Source: Candidatus Iainarchaeum sp. (GTDB lineage: Archaea; Iainarchaeota; Iainarchaeia; Iainarchaeales; GCA-2688035). From it: a DNA stretch of 24,621 nt. The notes under the pieces were generated by a model. That model saw only the letters and a list, made by a program, of their open reading frames with translations. It did no database searches and was not told where the DNA came from. Made by a program: the position numbers and the translations under genes. The DNA lies in contig JAFCFG010000002.1 in the NCBI GenBank assembly GCA_017608725.1, positions 1 through 24,621 on the forward strand, in the 5' to 3' direction. Positions 5,666 to 12,841 of the stretch are shown in pieces (position 1 is the first letter of the stretch; every line of letters begins with the position of its first letter).

Positions 5666-5934
5666 ATGACCGGCTTGCAACAGCTTGAGGCGGAAATTGA
5701 AAAGATTAAGCAAAGGAACAAGAATGTTGAAGCAGACAAGCCTGGGAAACAAGTTATACAAGAAGGGGGCTTTTAACACTGTTCACTTATCTGGCAATAG
5801 GAGCATATTTCTCCATCATAAATGTTCCAATTCCCTGGCTGAATGCAATCGTGCCAGCGGTTGCCTTCATGCTGTCAACTCTAATCCTGCCGTTCTTCAA
5901 AAGAGTTTGGCTGAAAAAGCTTAGAAAAACTTAA
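5666..5934 (+). pseudogene. Small two-helix membrane protein interrupted by a 1-base frameshift
   Basis: The ATG at 5666 opens a 36-codon frame (stop 5774-5776) with a coiled-coil-like N-terminus. If one A is restored in the AA at 5738-5739, the frame continues to the stop at 5932-5934. The restored 89-aa protein has residues 1-25 charged and helical, AWETSYTRR (26-34), one membrane segment (about 36-52), NVPIPWLNAIVP (53-64), a second membrane segment (about 62-78) and a basic end (KRVWLKKLRKT). The WETS-TRR / NAIVP / STL-LPF / K--W pattern resembles small conserved prokaryotic membrane proteins of unknown function. The two halves fit one family pattern only across the shift, so this is either an assembly indel or a recent inactivation. 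Confidence 0.75.
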
Positions 5935-5939
5935 ATATA
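5931..5939 (+). promoter_or_regulatory. TATA-like element overlapping the upstream stop codon
   Basis: TTAAATATA lies over the stop codon of the frameshifted gene before it and about 45 bp ahead of the ATG at 5979. It is a candidate promoter for the next small membrane protein. Confidence 0.4.
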
Positions 5940-5978
5940 GGAAAAACAACCATTCACAGGATTCAAAAAATAAGGGAA

Positions 5979-6169
5979 ATGCAACCACATCATCAAGTGC
6001 TTTTCGCAATTGTAATTGCCTTTGCAGTTATTTCCTTCTGGAGAGGCATCTGGGCCTAATGGACGTATACCTGCTACCAGAAAACTACAAGGTGGGCCCG
6101 TGGTTGAGTGTTGCCATAGGCCTTGCCATTCTTCCAGCAACCCACTACATTAGCAAAACGTTAATGTAA
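5979..6169 (+). pseudogene. Second small two-helix membrane protein interrupted by a 1-base frameshift
   Basis: The ATG at 5979 opens 26 codons up to the stop at 6057-6059. Restoring one G in the GGG at 6052-6054 joins it to a frame ending at 6167-6169 and gives a 63-aa protein. It has a membrane segment (about 6-21), RGIWGLMDVYLLPENY (22-37), a second membrane segment (about 40-54), and a short basic end THYISKTLM. The R-G-W-G-L-D-YL-P pattern spanning the repaired site looks like a conserved family block, which supports the repair. The function is unknown. It follows the other frameshifted membrane protein by 44 bp, and both frames are lost in the same direction. Confidence 0.72.
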
Positions 6170-6273
6170 TTTTACTTGGACAGGGCTGCTGACACCAAAA
6201 AACATAAAATAAAAACAGAAGGTATAAAGGCTGTAGAATATCTCCGCATTTGAAGCACAATTTAAGGCATTAA

Positions 6274-6282
6274 GCTTAAAAG
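6274..6282 (+). promoter_or_regulatory. TATA-like promoter of rubrerythrin
   Basis: GCTTAAAAG is centred about 44 bp before the ATG at 6322, predicting a start near 6304 and an 18-nt leader that contains GGAGGT. The gap 6170-6321 shows nothing else. Confidence 0.5.
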
Positions 6283-6321
6283 TGTTCGGCACCCTGTATA
6301 AATGAATTGGAGGTTGGGATA

Positions 6322-6906
6322 ATGGAAAAGACTTTGGAGAATTTGGCAAAGGCATTTATTGGCGAAAGCCAGGCAAGGAACAGGTATAGCTTTTACGCAA
6401 AGCAGGCAAGGAAGGAGGGCTTTGAGCAGATTGCAGAAATCTTCCTGATAACAGCAGAAAACGAGAAGGAGCATGCGAAAAGGCTGTTTGAACACATTAA
6501 CGAATTGAAGAAGAAGGCAGGCAAAAAGCCAGAAGAAATCAAGGTTGAAGCAGCTGCACCAACAACGCTTGGCAGCACAGCAGAAAACCTGAAAGCGGCA
6601 ATAGCAGGAGAGCATTATGAAAACACAGAAATGTATCCTGGTTTTGCTGATGTAGCGGAAAAAGAGGGCTTGAAAAACATTGCACACAGAATGAGGTCAA
6701 TTGCTGTAGCGGAAAAGCACCATGAGGAAAGATATGCCGGGTTGTTGAAAGAGGTTGAAGCAGGAACAGTGTTCAAAAAGGAAAAAGAGGTTCAATGGGT
6801 TTGCAGGGAATGCGGCTACGTGCATTTTGGCAAGGAACCTCCGGAAAAGTGCCCAAGCTGTGACCATGATAGAAGCTTCTATCAGATAAAATGCGAGGAA
6901 TACTGA
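6322..6906 (+). CDS. Rubrerythrin
   Basis: A non-haem diiron peroxidase that reduces hydrogen peroxide in the cytoplasm of anaerobes. The 194-aa protein has the ferritin-like four-helix domain with diiron ligands in ESQARNRY (residues 15-22), ENEKEHAK (46-53), GEHYENTEMYP and AEKHHEERY. A C-terminal rubredoxin-like domain has CRECGY and CPSCDHDRSFY, the two CxxC knuckles. I chose the ATG at 6322 because GGAGGT lies 7 nt upstream; the longer frame from TTG 6307 would put that site inside the gene. Length and domain order are normal for the family. It suggests an anaerobic or microaerobic life. The convergent membrane gene ends 37 bp downstream. Confidence 0.95.
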   Translation: MEKTLENLAKAFIGESQARNRYSFYAKQARKEGFEQIAEIFLITAENEKEHAKRLFEHINELKKKAGKKPEEIKVEAAAPTTLGSTAENLKAAIAGEHYENTEMYPGFADVAEKEGLKNIAHRMRSIAVAEKHHEERYAGLLKEVEAGTVFKKEKEVQWVCRECGYVHFGKEPPEKCPSCDHDRSFYQIKCEEY

Positions 6907-6943
6907 GACAAAACCTGAAGATTCACGGACTGTGGAAGAGTGG

Positions 6944-7318
6944 TTAATCAAAAATGGCGTAAGCGAAAACCGGGTTTAATGCAATAGACGCAACCGTTGC
7001 AATAACTGTTGCTATTATCAGGTTAAGCAGGGCAGTGAGCCAATCACATCTGTAAATTGTTTTAATTGCTGCAACCATCACAGTGAACATCAAAAGCAGG
7101 CTGAAAAAACTGTCAACGAAGAAGAATATCCCTGGCATAAATGAAACTATCAGAATAATCAGGGAAACTGACAATGCTTTTGCAATGCTGTTTCCCTTCA
7201 TATTGAGTATTTTGGCAGCAAAGAAAATGCCCAGACCAAACAAAACGAAATTCAGTGCTGTCCTAACCAAGCTGCCAATAAAGAGCCTTGCAAAGAAATT
7301 TCCAACATAAGACGGCAT
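6944..7318 (-). CDS. Predicted four-helix membrane protein, unknown function
   Basis: Not recognised. The 124-aa protein from the ATG at 7318 has hydrophobic segments at about residues 10-33, 46-66, 68-88 and 92-118, with short basic loops and a KTIYRCDW stretch between the last two. The frame extends upstream to 7498, but that part overlaps the ligase gene and contains low-quality sequence, so the ATG at 7318 is preferred. A TATA-like box centred near 7348 places the transcript start within a few bases of this ATG. It is divergent from DNA ligase with only 61 bp between the starts. Confidence 0.75.
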   Translation of the reverse strand: MPSYVGNFFARLFIGSLVRTALNFVLFGLGIFFAAKILNMKGNSIAKALSVSLIILIVSFMPGIFFFVDSFFSLLLMFTVMVAAIKTIYRCDWLTALLNLIIATVIATVASIALNPVFAYAIFD

Positions 7319-7343
7319 AGTTATCGAATTATTTAGGGGAAAA

Positions 7344-7353
7344 AGGTTATATT
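7344..7353. promoter_or_regulatory. Single TATA-like element shared by two divergent genes
   Basis: TTATATTTAA reads as TTAAATATAA on the other strand. Its centre is about 30 bp from both the ligase ATG at 7380 and the membrane-gene ATG at 7318. One near-symmetrical box could direct both (nearly) leaderless transcripts. A second AT-rich site (CATATAAAA, 7364-7372) is too close to the ligase start to serve it. Confidence 0.5.
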
Positions 7354-7379
7354 TAACTATTTTCATATAAAATATTGTG

Positions 7380-9224
7380 ATGCAGTTCAAGGTCCTAGCA
7401 AGGTTTTTTGAGAAAATCGAAAGGGTAAGCAGCAGGCTTGCAATGACTGACCTGCTTGCCGAACTCATTGCGGAAGCTGATTCTGACGAAATTGCCAAAG
7501 TAATCTACTTGCTCCAAGGCCAACTTGGACCGGCGTTTGAACAAATTGAAATTGGAATGGGGGAAAAGTTTGTAGAGGAAGCCATTGCAAAGGCCTCTGG
7601 CTACAGCAGGGGGGAAGTGCACAAACTTTTCAAGGAAAAGGGCGATTTGGGCCTTGTTGCAGAGCAAATTCTCAAAAAGAGGAAGCAAAGGTCACTGTTC
7701 TCAGCAGAGCTAAGCGTTGAAAAGGTTTTCAAAAACCTGAGGAGGATTGCAACAGTGGCGGGAACTGGAAGCCAGCAGCTGAAGATAAAGCTTTTGGCTG
7801 AGTTATTGAACAGCGCAAGTCCGTTAGAAGCAAAGTACCTGGTTAGAATCCCATTAGGGCATTTGAGGTTGGGAATTGGCGACCCAACAATAATGGATGC
7901 ATTTGCCCTCAACCTGTTGCATGAAGCAAAGAAAAACAAAAATCTTGTTGCTGAAGTTAGAAAGGTTTTGAAGGAGAAAAAAGAGGAAAAGAGGGAAGAG
8001 GAAGAGGAAAGAAAGCTGAGGGCAAGAATCAGGGAAATGATTGAGGACAAATACAATGTCCACAGTGATCTGGGCAGTATTGCAGAGAAGCTCAAGAAAA
8101 GCGGTTTAGCTGGGCTGAACAGAATTAAGATACAGCCAGGCATTCCCATAAGGCCAACTCTTGCAGAAAGGCTGCCAAGTGCAAAGGAAATAATTGAAAA
8201 ACTCGGCAGATGTGCTGTGGAAAGTAAATATGATGGGTTTAGGCTGGCAGTGCACAAGGATGCTGACAAAGTAACCATTTTCAGCAGGAAACAAGAGAAT
8301 GTTACTGCAATGTTTCCTGAGGTTGCAGAGGCAACAAAGAAGCAAATAAAGGCAAAGCAGGCTATTTTTGAGGGCGAAGCCCTGGCATTCAACGAACAGA
8401 CTGGCGAGTATCATCCATTTCAGGTTACTATGCAGAGGAAAAGGAAATACGATGTGAAGAAGATGGCTGAACAATTTCCCCTAACGCTGTTTTGCTTTGA
8501 CGCACTGTATGTTAATGGAAAAAACTTGATGAAGCTGCCTTTCAAGGAGAGGAGGAAAAGGCTGCACAAGCTTATTGGGAAAGGCAAGACAATTGTTTTA
8601 ACCGACTCAATTGAAACATCAGACCCAAAGAAGGTGAAAAAATACTTTGAGGAAAACGTTGAGAAAGGCCTTGAGGGAATTATTGCAAAGGACTTGAATG
8701 CGCCATACATTGCTGGCGCAAGAAAGTTTGCCTGGATCAAATTGAAGAGAAGCTACAGGGGAGAGCTAAGTGATTCTATTGACACAGTGATAATTGGATA
8801 CTTCAAGGGCAGAGGCCAAAGAGCAAAGTTCGGCCTGGGAGCACTGTTAACAGCAGTTTATGATAAGAAAGAAGACTCCTTTAAGAGCATTGCAAAGATT
8901 GGCACTGGAATGAGTGAAGAGCAATTGGGGAAATTGCACAAGATGCTGAGCAAAATAAAGCAGAGTAAAAAACCAGTCAGGGTTGAAAGTGAACTAAAAC
9001 CAGACTTCTGGGTGGAACCAAAATATGTTATTGAGGTGATTGCTGATGAGATAACAAGAAGCCCTGTTCACAGTGCTGGCAAGGGCCAGGGGGGAGCTGG
9101 CCTTGCCTTGCGGTTCCCCAGAATGGTAAGGATAAGAAGTGACAGAAAGCCTGATGAAGCAACCAGTGTGGAAGAAGTTGCTGCAATGTTCAAAAAACAG
9201 AGGCATGTGAAAACAGGTGCGTAA
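7380..9224 (+). CDS. lig: ATP-dependent DNA ligase, archaeal type
   Basis: Seals nicks in replication and repair, using ATP to form a lysyl-AMP intermediate. The 614-aa protein has the N-terminal DNA-binding domain (about 1-235), a Glu/Lys/Arg-rich linker (about 197-222), and then the adenylation domain with motif I SKYDGFR (catalytic Lys283). Motif III-like FEGEALAF, motif IV EGIIAKD and motif V AWIKLKR follow, and the OB-fold domain ends the protein. Length is typical of archaeal ligases (about 560-620). The ATG at 7380 is preferred over the GTG one codon earlier. A 3-bp gap to the next gene suggests co-transcription with the membrane proteins downstream. Confidence 0.96.
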   Translation: MQFKVLARFFEKIERVSSRLAMTDLLAELIAEADSDEIAKVIYLLQGQLGPAFEQIEIGMGEKFVEEAIAKASGYSRGEVHKLFKEKGDLGLVAEQILKKRKQRSLFSAELSVEKVFKNLRRIATVAGTGSQQLKIKLLAELLNSASPLEAKYLVRIPLGHLRLGIGDPTIMDAFALNLLHEAKKNKNLVAEVRKVLKEKKEEKREEEEERKLRARIREMIEDKYNVHSDLGSIAEKLKKSGLAGLNRIKIQPGIPIRPTLAERLPSAKEIIEKLGRCAVESKYDGFRLAVHKDADKVTIFSRKQENVTAMFPEVAEATKKQIKAKQAIFEGEALAFNEQTGEYHPFQVTMQRKRKYDVKKMAEQFPLTLFCFDALYVNGKNLMKLPFKERRKRLHKLIGKGKTIVLTDSIETSDPKKVKKYFEENVEKGLEGIIAKDLNAPYIAGARKFAWIKLKRSYRGELSDSIDTVIIGYFKGRGQRAKFGLGALLTAVYDKKEDSFKSIAKIGTGMSEEQLGKLHKMLSKIKQSKKPVRVESELKPDFWVEPKYVIEVIADEITRSPVHSAGKGQGGAGLALRFPRMVRIRSDRKPDEATSVEEVAAMFKKQRHVKTGA

Positions 9225-9227
9225 AGA

Positions 9228-9476
9228 ATGCTTGGTGGAAGGGTAATTGAATTATTGTGGAAGTTGTTTCTTTTCCTCTTAGGACTTACAATTGTTTCCT
9301 ATGTTTTAATTGAATTCAGAATCTGGAGCAGCGACTTCACACTGTACTTTATAAGAATAGGCAACTGGGAGATGATACTCTTTATTACAGTTATTGTAAC
9401 AGGGGTAACAATAGTCTTAACCAAAATGCTGCAATGGGAAACAAAAACAATTGCAAAGCCAAGGGGGAAGCGCTGA
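9228..9476 (+). CDS. Small two-helix membrane protein, unknown function
   Basis: Not recognised. The 82-aa protein has hydrophobic helices at about residues 8-27 and 47-66, a short aromatic loop between them (FRIWSSDFTLYFIRIGNWE) and a basic tail (KTIAKPRGKR). By the positive-inside rule the tail would be cytoplasmic. It starts 3 bp after the ligase stop and ends 2 bp before the next gene, so it looks part of one operon with both. Confidence 0.75.
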   Translation: MLGGRVIELLWKLFLFLLGLTIVSYVLIEFRIWSSDFTLYFIRIGNWEMILFITVIVTGVTIVLTKMLQWETKTIAKPRGKR

Positions 9477-9478
9477 AA

Positions 9479-10468
9479 ATGGATTCTTCTTTTAGACTGC
9501 TTGTTTACGCAATTGCTGCTGTTTTGTTTATCTGGCTTTTTATGGGCTACATAGCGCCATTGTTCTTTCCAGGCCATGACCCTGCAACAGAGATTGGAAA
9601 AATGCTGGAAGAAGCAGAAATGGTGCTTGGAAGAGGAAAGAGCAATAAACTGCTGTTCAATGGCGGCAGTAGCTTTAAAGGCAAGTCCTTTGATAGTCCT
9701 ATAAGAAATGTGGTCTTTGAGTGCAACAGCGCTTCCCTGTGCTGCCCAAAGGGGGTGAGTTGCAACAGCGCAATAGAGTGGGATGAGAGAACAATATTGT
9801 TCCAAGAAACCAGAAGCATTGAAACAACAGTAAGGTGCAATGAAGAGTACGGGATATCAACCTGCAAGGTGTACTTTGGGAATAAACCGGCTCAGATTGG
9901 AATAAAGAGCATTGAAGTAAAAGAAGAATTCGATTTAGAAAAGGAAAAGCCAATCATTGGCATTTCAGTTGAAAACAGCGGCAGTCAAGAAATGCTGCAG
10001 GGAAGCATTGAAGTAAAAGTCTTCCAAGTGGTTGAAATTGGCCATGAGCCCAAAGAGATTCTCTTGTCTGCCTTAACAAAAACAGAGGCAATTGGTGCCT
10101 TGGGGGCAGGAAAACAAAAAGAAAAAGAAATAGAACTGGCTATAGAGGCTGATGGCGAATACAAGCTGAGGGTTAGGGCAAGTGGTTTAGAGGCAGGCAG
10201 TGATGAAAAAATAGTTTCCCTCAAAACAACGGGCAGCACAAGCAGTTGCACTGCATCAAAATGCAACAGCCCTGCCCTGGCAGCTGGAAAATGCATTGCA
10301 AGATGCTATTGCACTGGCTGCGTTCTGGGAACCGACTGTGTGCAGAAATTGAAGGAAGCTGAAAGCAATGCAGTTGGCCTAACAACCAGCGTAGACCTTA
10401 CTGATGCGGAAAACTACATCCTTGGGTCAAACATAGTTGAATTTGTTTTGCCAAACAGCCTGTGCTAG
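9479..10468 (+). CDS. Membrane-anchored, cysteine-containing extracellular protein
   Basis: Not assigned to a family. The 329-aa protein has one N-terminal membrane segment (about residues 6-29) and then a predicted exported domain. Several Cys pairs are present (SLCCPKGVSC near 90, a CNEEYGISTC block near 120), followed by a beta-rich region (about 150-255) resembling an immunoglobulin-like/CARDB domain. A Cys cluster (about 258-290, CTASKCNS, CIARCYCTGC) and a short C-terminal domain end it. I chose the ATG at 9479: AAGGGGGAAG (9461-9470) lies upstream and the start abuts the previous stop; the longer frame from 9434 would overlap the previous gene by 43 bp. The stop lies 4 bp from the convergent dph6 stop. 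It may be an adhesion or cell-surface protein; the number of cysteines suggests disulfides. Confidence 0.8.
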   Translation: MDSSFRLLVYAIAAVLFIWLFMGYIAPLFFPGHDPATEIGKMLEEAEMVLGRGKSNKLLFNGGSSFKGKSFDSPIRNVVFECNSASLCCPKGVSCNSAIEWDERTILFQETRSIETTVRCNEEYGISTCKVYFGNKPAQIGIKSIEVKEEFDLEKEKPIIGISVENSGSQEMLQGSIEVKVFQVVEIGHEPKEILLSALTKTEAIGALGAGKQKEKEIELAIEADGEYKLRVRASGLEAGSDEKIVSLKTTGSTSSCTASKCNSPALAAGKCIARCYCTGCVLGTDCVQKLKEAESNAVGLTTSVDLTDAENYILGSNIVEFVLPNSLC

Positions 10469-10472
10469 AGCC

Positions 10473-11156
10473 CTATTTATGCAGCAAATCAACTTTTTTA
10501 ACAAGAAGCTCGCCCCTTACACCGTCCCATTTCTTTTCGCTTTCAACAACGTGCAGCTTCTTTCTAAAAACCGGGCAATCCAATACCAGTGTTTCGAGTT
10601 CGCCGCCTTCGCCGGCTATATTTATATCAAACTTCCCCTGCAATTCAATTAGCTCATCCAATGCTTTTTCGTCCAAAATTCTGCCAAGCCAAACCTCACC
10701 AAGGCCCTTTGCTGCAACCGCCACAACCATTATTTCAAAGCGATGCTGCAGCATCTCCTGCAAAAGCTCACACTGCTTCCTTCCCCACAAGGGAGCAAGA
10801 TGTTTCAGCTTCAGCTTCTTGCAGATTAAATCAACCCTCCTCTTCTGATAATTGCTTGCAATCGCACCAGTTAAAACTCCTTCAATTCCCCTTTCCTCCT
10901 TCAAGTCCTGCAAAACCTGGTGCAATACCCACAACTCTGCCGTCTTGCCCTTCTTGGCTTCACCAATTACAAGAGGCAGCTCTGCTGCAATGGCTGCCTG
11001 CTCTGTTAAATGAATGTTTGGCAAGTGGTACATGAAGGAATCATCAGCTTTGGATTTGATTGAAACAAGAGCTGATATGCTGTGATTCTGATTGATTGCA
11101 TCAAACAACGCATAGCAACTGTCCTTGCCGCCAGAAAAAAGACAAGCTAGTTTCAT
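10473..11156 (-). CDS. dph6: Diphthine-ammonia ligase (Dph6-like ATP pyrophosphatase)
   Basis: Predicted to amidate diphthine on the translation factor aEF2, the last step of diphthamide synthesis, through adenylation of the substrate. The 227-aa protein begins MKLACLFSGGKDS, the PP-loop of N-type ATP pyrophosphatases, and continues with a conserved GEGGELETLVLD block near residues 190-205 and GAIASNYQKRR near 105. I chose the ATG at 11156, which follows an AAAGGT site and lies 7 bp after the fba stop; the longer frame from 11192 would overlap fba. Length and motifs match archaeal Dph6 (about 220-240 aa). Confidence 0.9.
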   Translation of the reverse strand: MKLACLFSGGKDSCYALFDAINQNHSISALVSIKSKADDSFMYHLPNIHLTEQAAIAAELPLVIGEAKKGKTAELWVLHQVLQDLKEERGIEGVLTGAIASNYQKRRVDLICKKLKLKHLAPLWGRKQCELLQEMLQHRFEIMVVAVAAKGLGEVWLGRILDEKALDELIELQGKFDINIAGEGGELETLVLDCPVFRKKLHVVESEKKWDGVRGELLVKKVDLLHK

Positions 11157-11163
11157 GGAACCT

Positions 11164-12066
11164 TTACCTTTTTGCCTTATTTTTTGCACCAAACAGCTTC
11201 ATTTTCTCTATCGCTGTTTGCTTTACCAGGCCTTGGGCAAATAACAGGGCATCCCTTGGGTCAAAGCTGCTTCTATTCTTTGCATAGAACTCTCTTAAAG
11301 CAAGTGTAAAAGCAAGCCTCAAATCAGTGTCAATGTTTATTTTTGCAACCCCTAGCCTTATTGCTTTTCTAAGGTCGGATTCTGAAACACCAACTGCGCC
11401 CTTCAATTTTGCCCCATACCTGTTTGCCCTCTGCACTACTCTTTTGTTCACGCTGCTTGCGCCATGCAAAACAAGTGGAATGGAAACAACCTCGCTTATC
11501 TCCCTGAGCCTGTAGAGGTCAACCCTCGGCTTGCCCTGGAACTTGTAGGCTCCGTGCGATGTCCCAATTGCAACGGCCAAAGCATCACAGCCTGTTTTTT
11601 GAACGAAAAGCTTTGCCTGTTTAGGCTCTGTTAAAAGGACATCGCCAATCCTGCCCAAGCTGCCAAGCTCTGCCTCGACACTGCAGCCTTTCCTGTGGGC
11701 AATTCTTACAACCTTTCGTGTTACAGCAAGGTTTTTCTTGAACTGGTGCCTGCTTGCATCAACCATCACGCTTTTGTAGCCCAACTGAACGCACTTCTTT
11801 ATCAGCTGCAAGTTCTTTCCATGGTCCAAATGAATGCAAACAGGAACAGTTGACGTTTTCTCCATTGCCTTAATCAAAGAAAAGATGTTTTCAAGGCCTG
11901 CATACCTAATTGTTGATTCAGTGGTCTGAATCAGCAACGGGGCCCTTGTTTGCTCTGCTGCTTCAAATAAGGCCTTGCTTACCTCCAAGTTGCTTGTGTT
12001 TAAAGCAGGCAGTGCATAGCCCTTTGCCCTTGCCCTCCTCAACAAAGCCTTGCTTGCTACAAACAT
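11164..12066 (-). CDS. fba: Fructose-bisphosphate aldolase, class II
   Basis: Cleaves or forms fructose 1,6-bisphosphate in glycolysis/gluconeogenesis using a divalent metal. The 300-aa protein shows the class II pattern: NTSN (23-26), HLDHG (79-83) with catalytic Asp81 and metal His82, EAELG (131-135), AIGTSHG (166-172) with metal His171, VLHGASS (199-205) with metal His201, and NIDTD (244-248). Length matches the roughly 300-aa bacterial type. Most archaea use class I aldolase or the bifunctional FBP aldolase/phosphatase, so a bacterial-style class II enzyme hints at transfer. It is upstream of dph6 on the same transcript. A TATA-like box and an inverted repeat lie just upstream. Confidence 0.93.
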   Translation of the reverse strand: MFVASKALLRRARAKGYALPALNTSNLEVSKALFEAAEQTRAPLLIQTTESTIRYAGLENIFSLIKAMEKTSTVPVCIHLDHGKNLQLIKKCVQLGYKSVMVDASRHQFKKNLAVTRKVVRIAHRKGCSVEAELGSLGRIGDVLLTEPKQAKLFVQKTGCDALAVAIGTSHGAYKFQGKPRVDLYRLREISEVVSIPLVLHGASSVNKRVVQRANRYGAKLKGAVGVSESDLRKAIRLGVAKINIDTDLRLAFTLALREFYAKNRSSFDPRDALLFAQGLVKQTAIEKMKLFGAKNKAKR

Positions 12067-12077
12067 TTACCTCAGCT

Positions 12078-12107
12078 AATAATAGGAATCATTCTATTAT
12101 TTAAACC
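12078..12107 (-). promoter_or_regulatory. fba promoter with overlapping inverted repeat
   Basis: The minus-strand TATA-like GGTTTAAATAATAG (12094-12107) predicts a start near 12076, a leader of about 10 nt. AATAATAG (12078-12085) and CTATTATT (12094-12101) form an 8-bp inverted repeat with an 8-bp spacer that fills the gap from TATA to start site. This is the position of a repressor operator. Confidence 0.5.
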
Positions 12108-12160
12108 ATTATCAAAAAAAAGAGAAAAGACAAATTTCGGCAAAAATGCCTGAAAATATG

Positions 12161-12246
12161 TTTAAAAAAAGTTTTAGACACCTAATTAGTTGTCAGGTGC
12201 GTTTCTGCTTGGCTTCAAGGCTCGGGAATGCACTTGGCGATTTTTT
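12161..12246 (+). ncRNA. Candidate small RNA with its own promoter and terminator
   Basis: TATA-like TTTAAAAA (12161-12168) predicts a start near 12191. Starting 4 nt later, 12195-12207 can pair with 12223-12235, a 13-bp helix in which five pairs are G-U on the plus strand. A small apical stem CTTG/CAAG (12208-12211 with 12216-12219) follows. A T6 run (12241-12246) follows the helix by 5 nt. The expected product is about 55 nt. The G-U pairs would be A-C mismatches on the minus strand, which argues for plus-strand transcription. There is no start codon with a ribosome site. It does not fold as a tRNA. The rest of the 12067-12358 gap holds the fba and lrp promoters. Confidence 0.45.
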
Positions 12247-12331
12247 ACCAATTATATAGATTCTCTTTTTCATTCTATATTAAATTAATTGACAAAAAAT
12301 GGAAAAAACATACAAAAATTGCTTAATATTT

Positions 12332-12355
12332 TAATAATAACGGAATGTATATTCC
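12332..12355 (+). promoter_or_regulatory. Promoter and palindromic operator of the Lrp/AsnC gene
   Basis: An AT-rich TATA-like stretch (12332-12341) sits about 22 bp before the ATG at 12359, predicting a leaderless mRNA. Between them GGAATGTATATTCC (12342-12355) is a 5-bp-arm palindrome ending 3 bp before the start codon. Lrp/AsnC regulators usually control their own genes, so this is a candidate self-binding site. Confidence 0.45.
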
Positions 12356-12358
12356 AAT

Positions 12359-12808
12359 ATGGTTGATAACAAGGATTTGCTTATTTTGGATTCTTTGCGC
12401 AAAAATGCAAAGGCCTCAGTAGTTGAGATTGCAAAAAAAACAGGGTTGCCTGGCACAACAGTGCACAACAGGATAAAGAAACTGAATAAGGAAGGGGTTA
12501 TTAAAGGGTATACAATCAATGTTGACCATGAAAAGCTTGGGAAAAACATGGCGGCCTATGTCGCAATCACTGTTGACTATAGGGAGCTTAAAGAAAAGAA
12601 AATACCGGTCCGGAGCCTTATTAAAAGGATTGCGAAATTGCCAGGCATTGAAGAAATGAACATTGTAACCGGGGAAATAGATGCTATTGTAAAGGTAAGG
12701 GTAAAAGACATTGATGAATTGAACACAATTCTGATGGATAAACTTAGGGACTATGAGGGCATAGACAGAACTCAGACAATGTTGATTCTGCAAAGCACAA
12801 CTGATTAA
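12359..12808 (+). CDS. Lrp/AsnC family transcriptional regulator
   Basis: A DNA-binding regulator that usually responds to an amino acid. The 149-aa protein has an N-terminal helix-turn-helix (about residues 3-50, VEIAKKTGLPGTTVHNRIKKL) and a C-terminal RAM ligand-binding domain (about 62-145, VAITVDYRELKEKK through IVTGEIDAIVKVRVKD). Length is typical (140-160). It starts with an ATG at 12359 right behind a palindrome and a TATA-like element. It is divergent from fba and 33 bp upstream of gatD, so it may regulate either. The effector cannot be read from the sequence. Confidence 0.93.
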   Translation: MVDNKDLLILDSLRKNAKASVVEIAKKTGLPGTTVHNRIKKLNKEGVIKGYTINVDHEKLGKNMAAYVAITVDYRELKEKKIPVRSLIKRIAKLPGIEEMNIVTGEIDAIVKVRVKDIDELNTILMDKLRDYEGIDRTQTMLILQSTTD

Positions 12809-12841
12809 AACCATTTCCAAACCTATAGTAACTGATTCCAA

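Noticed and set aside
5931..6140. Minus-strand frame over the second frameshifted membrane gene
   Set aside because: It is antisense to a sequence whose repaired plus-strand translation gives a plausible two-helix protein.
7601..8392. 263-codon open frame on the minus strand
   Set aside because: It lies wholly inside the DNA ligase gene on the opposite strand; the ligase has clear catalytic motifs, while this frame is rich in Phe/Leu/Ser as expected for an antisense shadow of Lys/Glu-rich coding sequence.
12190..12250. Possible tRNA gene
   Set aside because: It lacks a T-arm, an acceptor stem and an anticodon stem of the right lengths; only one long helix forms.
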